From contig NZ_CP087190.1 in NCBI RefSeq assembly GCF_024749165.1, forward strand, positions 5,491,501 to 5,555,500: 64,000 nucleotides of DNA, written 5' to 3'. This document shows, piece after piece, positions 33,916 to 41,680 of this stretch (position 1 is the first letter of the stretch; each line of letters begins with the position of its first letter). Both the position numbers and the translations under genes were made by a program. This DNA comes from Pseudomonas sp. B21-023. GTDB lineage: Bacteria > Pseudomonadota > Gammaproteobacteria > Pseudomonadales > Pseudomonadaceae. The notes under the pieces were generated by a model that worked only from the letters and a program-made list of their open reading frames with translations, did not search any database and was not told the DNA's origin.

Positions 33916-35208
33916 ATGGACGTCACCGCAACCCTGAGCCTGGGCGATCCACTGGAACCTGCACGCAAGGCCACCGCCGAGATGCTGCAGACCCGCGAGC
34001 GCACCTACTCGCTGCCGCAACCGTTCTACTGCGACGAGCGCCTGTTCCAGATCGACATGCAGGAGATATTCCACAAGGAGTGGCTGATCGCCGGCATGGT
34101 TTGCGAGATCCCGACCAAGGGCAACTACATCACCCTGCAGATCGGCAAGAACCCGATCATCGTGATACGCGGTGCCGAAGGTAAGGTGCATGCCTTCCAC
34201 AACGTCTGCCGCCACCGCGGCTCGCGCCTGTGCGTCAGCGACAAAGGCAAGGTGGCCAAGCTGGTCTGCCACTACCACCAGTGGACCTACGAACTCGATG
34301 GCCGCCTGCTGTTCGCCGGCACCGAGATGGGCGCCGACTTCGACATGAACCAGTACGGCCTCAAACCCGTGAACGTGAAGGTGGCCGGGGGCTACATCTT
34401 CATCAGCCTGGCCGAGGATCCACCGGCCATCGACGAGTTCCTCGCCACGCTCGATCACTACATGGAACCGTATGACATGGAGAACACCAAGGTGGCGGTG
34501 CAGACCACCTTGATGGAAAAGGCCAACTGGAAACTGGTGCTGGAGAACAACCGCGAGTGCTACCACTGCAACGGCTCGCACCCAGAATTGCTGAAAACCC
34601 TGCTGGAGTGGGACGACACCAACGATCCCCGCGCCAGCCAGGAATTCAAGGACCACGTCGCCGCCTCCGCCGCCGCCTGGGACGCCGAGAAGATCCCCTA
34701 CCTGCACAAGAGTCATGGCCTGCGTAACCGCATCGTGCGCATGCCGCTGCTCAAGGGCACCGTGTCGATGACCATGGACGGCAAGGTGGCGTGCAAGAAG
34801 CTGATGGGGCGCATCAAGAACCCCGACCTGGGCTCGATGCGCATCCTGCACCTGCCGCATTCGTGGAACCACTGCATGGGCGACCATATGATCGTGTTCA
34901 CCGTGTGGCCGATCAGCGCGCAGGAAACCATGGTCACCACCAAGTGGCTGGTGCACAAGGACGCGGTGGAGGGGGTAGATTACAACCCTGAGGAGATGCG
35001 CAAGGTATGGGATGCCACCAACGACCAGGATCGGCGGTTGGCGGAGGAGAATCAGCGGGGGATCAACTCAACGGCGTATCAGCCGGGGCCTTACTCGAAG
35101 ACCTATGAGTTCGGGGTGGTGAACTTCATCGACTGGTATAGCCAGCGGCTGCTGAATAATCTCGGAGCCGAGCCAGCGAGCTACCTGAGGGAAGTACAGG
35201 CACAGTAA
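33916..35208 (+). CDS. gbcA: Glycine betaine monooxygenase, Rieske oxygenase subunit
   Basis: Catalyses oxidative demethylation of glycine betaine to dimethylglycine plus formaldehyde (430 aa). The Rieske [2Fe-2S] motif is CRHRGSRLC (near 97) paired with CHYHQW (near 117). The catalytic domain has the mononuclear-iron region NNRECYHCNGSHPEL (near 211). The start is ATG 33916, with GAGGA 7 nt upstream. After the stop there is an inverted repeat AGCACAC/GTGTGCT (35221-35256), a possible weak terminator, before the convergent RHS gene. Confidence 0.96.
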   Translation: MDVTATLSLGDPLEPARKATAEMLQTRERTYSLPQPFYCDERLFQIDMQEIFHKEWLIAGMVCEIPTKGNYITLQIGKNPIIVIRGAEGKVHAFHNVCRHRGSRLCVSDKGKVAKLVCHYHQWTYELDGRLLFAGTEMGADFDMNQYGLKPVNVKVAGGYIFISLAEDPPAIDEFLATLDHYMEPYDMENTKVAVQTTLMEKANWKLVLENNRECYHCNGSHPELLKTLLEWDDTNDPRASQEFKDHVAASAAAWDAEKIPYLHKSHGLRNRIVRMPLLKGTVSMTMDGKVACKKLMGRIKNPDLGSMRILHLPHSWNHCMGDHMIVFTVWPISAQETMVTTKWLVHKDAVEGVDYNPEEMRKVWDATNDQDRRLAEENQRGINSTAYQPGPYSKTYEFGVVNFIDWYSQRLLNNLGAEPASYLREVQAQ

Positions 35209-35277
35209 GCGCCAAACGCAAGCACACTGTCCGCTAACCATGACTGACGGTGTGCTGTCGTTGCTGTACATAATTAA

Positions 35278-36087
35278 TCATTGAGTCCCTGACCGCCAAT
35301 CATCAATTTTCACAGCAACCCCTGTCGCACCTTGAGATTTTAATACGGGAGGATTACTCAACAACTCCAAGTTTACGTCCCCTTGCTCTCTGCTTGCCTT
35401 GTCCTTCTTATCACCCAAGAAATTTTTATAGAGCCCGACCAGTGTTAACCCGGTTAGTATCGCTTCCCCGACTGCACTAATGGCTTGACCAACTAGATAG
35501 GTAACAGCAATGCCGAAATCACTTCCGCTGTCATCTACAGCTGCGTAACGCGGCTCCATTCCTCTTTTATTTATCGCAAGTTTTGTTGCGCTCGCTCCAA
35601 AGGAAACAACTTCTCCAACGAATTTGAGCCCATAGCCTGCGGCCTCAGAAACTAAATTGGGGTTTTCCATACTTAGGGCTTTTGCCGTCTTAACCCCATT
35701 ATGCAACAAACCAACTCCGGATTTGGTGAGCCCCACGATTGCAGCTGCGTTCCAGAGCTGTTTCGTCAACCCATCCGGATCAATAGCATTGATTGGGTCA
35801 TTGATGACATAGGCGTATGCATTTATGCCGCCACGGTCAAACGGGCTGAGATGATCGGGTGAGTGAAAACGCATGATCATTGGATTGTACGTGCGATGGC
35901 CATGCCCCAACATATACCAACCAAACGCCTTCTCGCGCAGCTGCCCCGCATAACCGATTGTGTTTGCCAATGGCTGACGCCTCATAAATCCATAGGGCGT
36001 GTATTGAAATGAATGCGGCGCCCCTTCGGTGATGGAAGCGACCATACTAAGCTGAGGATCACATTGGAGAATGGATGATCGATGCAT
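35278..36087 (-). CDS. Short orphan RHS-core protein 3
   Basis: 269-aa protein. ATG 36087 (MHRSSILQCDPQLSMV) has GAGGT 8 nt upstream, a good start. The core runs from YTPYGF through GWYMLGHGHRTYNPMIMRF, SPDHLSPFDRGGINAYAY to DPINAIDPDGL, the canonical RHS junction form (DPxG). The tail (about 120-269) has hydrophobic, Gly-rich segments (AAIVGLTKSGVGLL, YLVGQAISAVGEAIL, LVGLYKNFLG) ending in a hydrophilic stretch. It could be a membrane-acting toxin tail, but no known domain is recognised. AT-rich relative to flanks. It is followed 108 nt upstream by the fourth RHS gene in the same direction. Confidence 0.8.
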   Translation of the reverse strand: MHRSSILQCDPQLSMVASITEGAPHSFQYTPYGFMRRQPLANTIGYAGQLREKAFGWYMLGHGHRTYNPMIMRFHSPDHLSPFDRGGINAYAYVINDPINAIDPDGLTKQLWNAAAIVGLTKSGVGLLHNGVKTAKALSMENPNLVSEAAGYGLKFVGEVVSFGASATKLAINKRGMEPRYAAVDDSGSDFGIAVTYLVGQAISAVGEAILTGLTLVGLYKNFLGDKKDKASREQGDVNLELLSNPPVLKSQGATGVAVKIDDWRSGTQ

Positions 36088-36195
36088 AAGTAACGACCTC
36101 ACGCGGCTTTCACTTAACGAAATATTACATTAGAAGCCTATATTTCAGCGGCAGCAACGAAAGGCCGCCAACCAATTTCCGTGCAAACCAAATAA

Positions 36196-36987
36196 TTACA
36201 ACGTTCCAGACCTTTCTCTCCACTGTTTGTCACTCAGGAAGTCGTTATTATTTTTCACCTTGCCAGACTCACCCACATCGCGGATGGCATAAGCATTACC
36301 CGTAAGTTCCAACCTCCTACGTCCGAGTTCCCTTTCAATCAGGTACATCGCATCACTATACTCTGATCGCCTTACAACCAGCTTAGCCAGCTCATCGAGA
36401 CGTTTTAAATTTTCACGAGAGTGAGGCTCTCCCCAACTCGATCGCTGGGACGTAATAATATGCTCAGTTTTTTTGATTGAAGTATCCAGATCATTCAAAT
36501 AGCTGGCAACCGATTGCTTATCTTTAGTCAGCTGAACAAAATTCAGCCATACCTCGCCTGATGTTCCAATCACTTCTTTACCAACACTAAAACCAGAGCC
36601 AACACTAGAGTCACTTTCATACCCACTGTGATGACCTAAAGACGATTTTCGTGACGCAGATTTTCCTTTCCCAGTCGAGTCCTGCCAGTTGACAGGATCA
36701 CCTTCACAATAGGCATACGCATTGACGCCTCCCCTTCCGAAAGGACTCAATGCGTCAGCAGAATTAAACCGCATGAACACAGGATTGTAGATCCGGTAGC
36801 CCATGCCCAACACGTAGAAGCCCTGTGGCGATTCGCGTCGCTGACCAGTAAAACCGATTTGCGTGAAATCTGCTGACGCAGACCGATAACCATAGGGCGA
36901 ATACGCCATAGTTGCCCAAGCGGATGCACACCGGTCAGCTATTGGGTTTCGCATCCCGTCGATAATCAGCAAATGGTTCGCAGCCAT
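36196..36987 (-). CDS. Short orphan RHS-core protein 4
   Basis: 263-aa protein starting at ATG 36987 (MAANHLLIIDGMRNPIADRC), with GGTGGGAT just upstream. The core reads YSPYGYRS, GFYVLGMGYRIYNPVFMRF, SADALSPFGRGGVNAYAYC, and DPVNWQDSTGKG; the last element has DSTG instead of DPTG. The tail (about 118-263) is hydrophilic and rich in charged helices (YLNDLDTSIKKTEHIITSQR, RRSEYSDAMYLIERELGRRR). It is in tandem with RHS protein 3 but with an unrelated tail. No immunity gene is evident. AT-rich. Confidence 0.8.
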   Translation of the reverse strand: MAANHLLIIDGMRNPIADRCASAWATMAYSPYGYRSASADFTQIGFTGQRRESPQGFYVLGMGYRIYNPVFMRFNSADALSPFGRGGVNAYAYCEGDPVNWQDSTGKGKSASRKSSLGHHSGYESDSSVGSGFSVGKEVIGTSGEVWLNFVQLTKDKQSVASYLNDLDTSIKKTEHIITSQRSSWGEPHSRENLKRLDELAKLVVRRSEYSDAMYLIERELGRRRLELTGNAYAIRDVGESGKVKNNNDFLSDKQWRERSGTL

Positions 36988-37537
36988 ATCCCACCACTCC
37001 ACTGGAGGCTGAACTAATCACGCAAAGTCAACCTTAGCGTGCTCGCAACGAGCAATGATGACAACTGACAAGTTTATCAGGTAACCCCTATACGTCAGCT
37101 AACGTATGCCGATCTTACCCAACGCTTTTTCCAGGGTTTCTACATGAAACGAGTAAGAGCCTCTTAATTTTTCGCTGCCCCTTTCGCGCCAAGCGAGCAG
37201 GTTATCCACAGCATAAACAAACAGATAGAGCATGTAGTTGGCTACGGATCTACCGAGGACATAAAGAGGCCGGATAGAAGTGTTCAAATCTTGATCGAAG
37301 CCCTAGAGGTACCGCCATTCAAGACCTACAGCGAAGCGCCAACATTCTATCCACAGGTTGGAAAACAGGTTTTGTGGATAACGCAGCGCTAGCAGAATGC
37401 AGCGGATTCAGGAGAACTGGGAATCGAGAGTTTTGCACACGCGGAACCTTGGGCGCTCGGCAAGGCATCAGCTGCTGTCATCGCGGGCAAGTGCGCTCCC
37501 GCATAAAGCAAGAACGGCGGCATGGCCAACGCCCGGT
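36988..37537. other. 550-nt AT-rich non-coding stretch with DnaA-box-like 9-mers
   Basis: No convincing gene. TTATCCACA (37202-37210), CTATCCACA (37347-37355) and its inverse TGTGGATAA (37373-37381) lie within 180 nt; the last two form the inverted repeat TATCCACA/TGTGGATA. Two more exact TTATCCACA copies lie inside etfB (37830-37838) and etfA (39035-39043). The 9-mers match the DnaA-box consensus. The stretch is the flank of the RHS pair and may be debris of acquired DNA. Confidence 0.5.
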
Positions 37538-38308
37538 TCAGCGCACTACTCCCTCCTCCACCAGCAGCTTGAGAATGGCCTCTGCACCTTCCCGCGGGGA
37601 AACATCCTTGAGCACCTTGCCGCCCCCGCCACTGGCCTTGGCCGTCGCGGCTTTCATGCGGTCGGCGCCACTCTTGGCCTTGATCACCTTGAGCCGCTTG
37701 GGCCGTGGGCGGGCCGATTGCAGGGCATCTTCAGCCAGCACCGGATCGTCCACGACCTCTACAGTTCGCGCCGCCAGTACCCCACGCCGCGCCGGGCCGA
37801 AGGCTGATTGCCGAGGCTTGGGCGCGGCGTTATCCACAGTCGCCAACAACGGCAGGCGTACTTTCAGGCGACGCCGCTGGCCACGTGGCAGGGCCTGCAG
37901 CACATGGGCGGTGCCGTTGTCGATGGATTCGACCTCGGCCAAACCCACCACCAGCGGCCAGCCCAACTTCTCGGCCAGCAGGAACGGCAGCATGCCCGAG
38001 CCCTCGCCGGTTTCCGCCTGGCTGCCCGTCAGCACCAGCTGGGCACCCGCCTCGCGCAGATAGTCGCCAAGCACGCCCAATACATCGGCGCCAGCAGGCT
38101 GTTCCAGCACATCCAGATGATCCAGCCCCATGCCCAGGTAGGCACGCAGCGCCTCTTCACAAGGATCGCCGGCATGCACCACCTGCAAGTTATCCCCAGC
38201 CAGTTGCAAGCCCAACTCCACGGCTCGGGCATCCTGCTCGGCGCGGCGCGCGCGGCCGGAGCTGGGGTGGGCGCCGATCGAGACCAGGCTGATGACTTTC
38301 GTACTCAT
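37538..38308 (-). CDS. etfB: Electron transfer flavoprotein beta subunit of the dimethylglycine pathway
   Basis: 256-aa ETF beta-type protein pairing with the adjacent EtfA to carry electrons from the DgcAB dimethylglycine demethylase. It has the ETF adenine-nucleotide fold (VISLVSIGAHPSSGRARRAE, QLVLTGSQAETGEGSGMLPF) and ends in an Ala/Gly/Lys-rich region before VSPREGAEAILKLLVEEGVV. It is divergent from housekeeping EtfB, as is usual for this operon-linked version (PA5401-like, from memory). It starts 11 nt after etfA and is the last gene of the dgc operon. Confidence 0.85.
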   Translation of the reverse strand: MSTKVISLVSIGAHPSSGRARRAEQDARAVELGLQLAGDNLQVVHAGDPCEEALRAYLGMGLDHLDVLEQPAGADVLGVLGDYLREAGAQLVLTGSQAETGEGSGMLPFLLAEKLGWPLVVGLAEVESIDNGTAHVLQALPRGQRRRLKVRLPLLATVDNAAPKPRQSAFGPARRGVLAARTVEVVDDPVLAEDALQSARPRPKRLKVIKAKSGADRMKAATAKASGGGGKVLKDVSPREGAEAILKLLVEEGVVR

Positions 38309-38319
38309 GCTCGCTGCCC

Positions 38320-39552
38320 CTATGCCGCGTCGCGCTGACCGCCGCTGCGGTAGTTGTCCACAGCCTCGATCAGTGCCTGGAGAATCGCCGAACTGTCGCC
38401 AATCACCGACAGGTCAGCCCGTTTGATCATGTCGCAGCCCGGATCCATGTTGATTGCCACCACCTTGTCGCAGGCACCGATGCCCTGCAGGTGCTGGATG
38501 GCGCCGGAGATACCCACAGCCACATAAACCCGCGCGGTAACCCAGGTGCCGGTGGCGCCGACCTGGCGGTTGCGCGGCATGAAGCCATCGTCCACCGCCA
38601 CCCGCGACGCGCCTTCGGTAGCGCCCAAGGCGGCAGTGGCCTGGTGATACAGGTCCCAGTCCTTGACGCCGTTGCCGCCGGAGACGATGAACTCGGCCTC
38701 GGCCATGGCGATGGCGGCCGGGTCCACGGCCACCGAGCCAAGGTCTTCGATGCGCGACATGCTGCGTGCCACGCCTGTGGACAACTCCACCGGCAGGGCT
38801 TCATGGCGGGTTTCACTCACCGGCTCGGCACATTCGACGGCGGCCAGGATCAAGCGCGGCACCTCACGCTGGATATCCTGCTGACCTGCGCCTGCACGGC
38901 CGATGCACTGGCCATCCTTGACCTGCCACACCCTCGTTGCCGGGCGTTCGCCCAGGGCTGCGCCGAAGCGCCGGCCCAGTTCGCCGCCACCAGTGCGGCT
39001 GTCAGGCAGCAGCCAGTGGCGCGGTGCGAACTGGTTATCCACAGCCCGCAGGCCCTGAACTTGTTGTTCCGGTGCATAACCTTCGAAGGCCTCACCCTCG
39101 ATGACCAGCAGGCGGTCGACGCCGGCTGTGGAAAAGTTGCTTTCCTTGTGCTCGCCAAACACCACGGCCAGCACCGCACCGTCGCTACCGGCCAAGCTGT
39201 GGGCCAGGCCGAGCAGGTCGCGGTCGTGGCTGCCGAGACGGCCACCGACCATGTCCGGGACCACGGCGATATAGAACGCGGGCGCGGCAACCTGGTGCAG
39301 CGGCAGCTGTACCTCGGCGGCGGCTGTGCGCCGCCCACCCACACCAGTGCCCTGCTGGGCGCCGCTACGGTCGATGCGCTTGAGGCCGTTGGGACCGATG
39401 AAACCGGCAGCAATCGCATGGGGGTTCTTGCGCATCAGCCCATTGGGGCCCATCCAGCTGGTTTGTTGCGTCTGCATGGCCGCATGCAGCGGGTGCAGAC
39501 GGTTACGGGCGATCCACTCGGCGCGTGGGTCGCGGCGGATGATGTCGCTCAT
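38320..39552 (-). CDS. etfA: Electron transfer flavoprotein alpha subunit of the dimethylglycine pathway
   Basis: 410-aa ETF alpha protein. The C-terminal FAD domain shows the family signature VYVAVGISGAIQHLQGIG and INMDPGCDMIKRADLSVIGD. The N-terminus is extended by about 75 residues beyond ordinary ETF alpha (about 310 aa) and contains a short repeat, GPNGLMRKN and GPNGLKRID. The ATG at 39552 overlaps the dgcB stop (TGATG), so it is translationally coupled. It is thought to link DgcAB to the quinone pool through ETF dehydrogenase (family knowledge and context). Confidence 0.88.
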   Translation of the reverse strand: MSDIIRRDPRAEWIARNRLHPLHAAMQTQQTSWMGPNGLMRKNPHAIAAGFIGPNGLKRIDRSGAQQGTGVGGRRTAAAEVQLPLHQVAAPAFYIAVVPDMVGGRLGSHDRDLLGLAHSLAGSDGAVLAVVFGEHKESNFSTAGVDRLLVIEGEAFEGYAPEQQVQGLRAVDNQFAPRHWLLPDSRTGGGELGRRFGAALGERPATRVWQVKDGQCIGRAGAGQQDIQREVPRLILAAVECAEPVSETRHEALPVELSTGVARSMSRIEDLGSVAVDPAAIAMAEAEFIVSGGNGVKDWDLYHQATAALGATEGASRVAVDDGFMPRNRQVGATGTWVTARVYVAVGISGAIQHLQGIGACDKVVAINMDPGCDMIKRADLSVIGDSSAILQALIEAVDNYRSGGQRDAA

Positions 39553-41504
39553 CAGTGCACCTCCGCAGGTTCACGTTTGGCCGCTGGCGACTTTGCGCTG
39601 GCGGGGGCCTCATCTTCGATCAGCACATCGGCGACCAGCTCGGCCAGGTCCTTGATCTGTGGGCGCGGTTCGACCACGCCTTCGAGCATCGCCGTGCACT
39701 GCGGGCAACCCACCGCCACCAGCTCCGCTTCGGTTTCGCGGATATCGTCCATGCGCATGTCGGGGATACGCTGCTTGCCGGGGATATCGGTGATCGGCGC
39801 ACCGCCGCCTCCGCCACAGCAGCGGGAACGGAAGCCCGAGCGCTGCATTTCGCGCACTTCGATACCGAGGGCCTTGAGCACATCGCGCGGGGCTTGGTAT
39901 TCGCCGTTGTAGCGGCCCAGGTAGCAGGGATCGTGATAGGTGACGCTGCCGCCCTTGTGCTGGCCGAGATTGAGCTTGCCGGCGGCGATCAGTTCAGCGA
40001 TGTAGGTGCTGTGGTGCTGCACCTGGTACTCGCCGCCAAGGGCGCCGTATTCGTTCTTGAGCACATGGAAGCTGTGCGGATCGCAGGTGACGATGCGCTG
40101 GAACTGATATTTGGCCAGGGTCTGGATATTGCGCTTGGCCAGCTGCTGGAACGTTGCCTCGTCGCCCAGGCGGCGCGCCACGTCACCGCTGTCGCGTTCT
40201 TCCAGGCCGAGCACGGCGAAGTCCACGCCGGACGCTTTGAGCACTTTGACGAAAGCGCGCAGGGTGCGCTGGTTGCGCATATCGAAGGCGCCATCGCCCA
40301 CCCAGAACAGTACCTCGGTGGTTTTCACCTCTGAGAGCAGCTTCAGGTTGAGGTCGGCCGCCCAGTTCATCCGCCCGCCGGGGGCGAAGCCGCCGGGGTT
40401 GTCGGTGGCGATCAGGTTGTCCAGCACCTCGGCGCCCTTGTTCGGGGTAGCGCCTTTTTCGAGAGTCAGGTGGCGGCGCATGTCGACGATGGCATCGACG
40501 TGCTCGATCATCATCGGGCATTCCTCGACGCAGGCGCGGCAAGTCGTGCACGACCACAGCGTCTCGGCATCCACCAGGCCGTTGACGATCGGCTGGTGCG
40601 GGTGGCCGCCATGCTCGCCGACCGGCTTGCCCGGGTACGGGCTGCCGGCGAACCGCGCGTCGGTGCCACCGGCAAGGCCGATGACCATGTCCTGGATGAG
40701 TTTCTTCGGGTTCAGCGGCTGGCCAGCGGCGAACGCCGGGCACATGGCCTCGCATTTGCCGCACTGTACGCAGGCGTCGAAACCGAGCAACTGGTTCCAG
40801 GTGAAGTCCACCGGTTTTTCCACGCCCAGCGGCGCGTTCGGGTCTTCCAGATCCAGCGGCTTGAGGCCCGTGGAGCGGCCACCACCAAAGCGTTCGGCGC
40901 GGCGGTGCCAGGCCAGGTGCAGGGCACCGGCGAAGGCGTGCTTCATCGGCCCGCCCCAGGTCATGCCGAAGAACAGTTCGGACACGCCCCACAGTACGCC
41001 GATACCCAGCAGTGCGACCAGTACCCAGCCGCCCGTGCCTTCAGGCAGGATCCCCGCCACCGGCAAGGTAGCAATGAAGAAGCTCGCCGCGAACATCAGC
41101 AGGCTCTTGGGCAGGCGCATCCACGGCCCTTTGGACAGCCGGGAGGGCGGGTTCAGCCGGCGCTTGAAGACAAACAGGGCGCCACTGAACATGATCACCG
41201 TGGCCACCAGCAGGGCGTAACCGAGGATCTTGCTGTGCAGGCCAAAGCCATGCACCAGGATCGCCAGCACGGCCGAGAGCACGAAGCCGCCGGCGGTGGC
41301 CACGTGGGTCTTGGACATGTACTTGTCGCGCTCGACCACATGGTGCAGATCCACCAGGTAGCGCCGTGGCATGGCCAGCAGGCCACCAAGCAGGTCAACC
41401 TTGCTCGGCCGCCCGCGCCGCCACATGCGCACCCGGCGCAGGGCGCCGAGCACCGCCAGGACGAGGGCGGTGAACAGCAGGATGGGTAGAAGGGTGTTCA
41501 ACAT
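39552..41504 (-). CDS. dgcB: Dimethylglycine demethylase subunit DgcB (Fe-S/CCG protein)
   Basis: 650-aa membrane-associated iron-sulfur protein needed with DgcA for dimethylglycine to sarcosine conversion. The start is ATG 41504 (MLNTLLPILLFTALVLAVLG). The N-terminal part has several transmembrane helices (about 1-230). Then come two 4Fe-4S ferredoxin motifs (CVQCGKCEAMCPAF and CTTCRACVEECPMM) and C-terminal CCG (cysteine-rich) domains with CDPHSFHVLKNEYG, CYLGRYNGEY and SRCCGGGGGAP, like HdrD/GlpC. It lies 176 nt after dgcA; that gap contains a REP pair. Confidence 0.93.
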   Translation of the reverse strand: MLNTLLPILLFTALVLAVLGALRRVRMWRRGRPSKVDLLGGLLAMPRRYLVDLHHVVERDKYMSKTHVATAGGFVLSAVLAILVHGFGLHSKILGYALLVATVIMFSGALFVFKRRLNPPSRLSKGPWMRLPKSLLMFAASFFIATLPVAGILPEGTGGWVLVALLGIGVLWGVSELFFGMTWGGPMKHAFAGALHLAWHRRAERFGGGRSTGLKPLDLEDPNAPLGVEKPVDFTWNQLLGFDACVQCGKCEAMCPAFAAGQPLNPKKLIQDMVIGLAGGTDARFAGSPYPGKPVGEHGGHPHQPIVNGLVDAETLWSCTTCRACVEECPMMIEHVDAIVDMRRHLTLEKGATPNKGAEVLDNLIATDNPGGFAPGGRMNWAADLNLKLLSEVKTTEVLFWVGDGAFDMRNQRTLRAFVKVLKASGVDFAVLGLEERDSGDVARRLGDEATFQQLAKRNIQTLAKYQFQRIVTCDPHSFHVLKNEYGALGGEYQVQHHSTYIAELIAAGKLNLGQHKGGSVTYHDPCYLGRYNGEYQAPRDVLKALGIEVREMQRSGFRSRCCGGGGGAPITDIPGKQRIPDMRMDDIRETEAELVAVGCPQCTAMLEGVVEPRPQIKDLAELVADVLIEDEAPASAKSPAAKREPAEVH

Positions 41505-41556
41505 GGGAGGCTCCCACAACAGCGGTAAGCGTGCGCCGGTCCCTGTGGGAGAGGTC

Positions 41557-41645
41557 GGTGGGAGCGGGCTTGCCCCGCGATAGCGTCCGATCGGCCAATC
41601 AGGTTGCACCTGCTGACGCTATCGCGGGGCAAGCCCGCTCCCACC
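41557..41645. repeat. REP pair (type B) between dgcA and dgcB
   Basis: Two type B copies (GTGGGAGCGGGCTTGCCCCG and its inverse) with the GCGATAG ends facing inward. It lies inside the dgc operon. Confidence 0.85.
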
Positions 41646-41680
41646 GTGTTCTCCCTACAGGAACCGCGTTGGTCCTGGGC

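Noticed and set aside
37099..37287. 62-codon minus-strand frame next to RHS gene 4, considered as an immunity gene
   Set aside because: It starts at TTG without a ribosome binding site, and its sequence shows no recognisable family. It could still be a decayed gene, but I cannot support it.
15685..37537. Insertion sequence or prophage carrying the RHS genes
   Set aside because: No transposase, integrase, terminal inverted repeats, att-like duplication or tRNA target was seen around the RHS genes.
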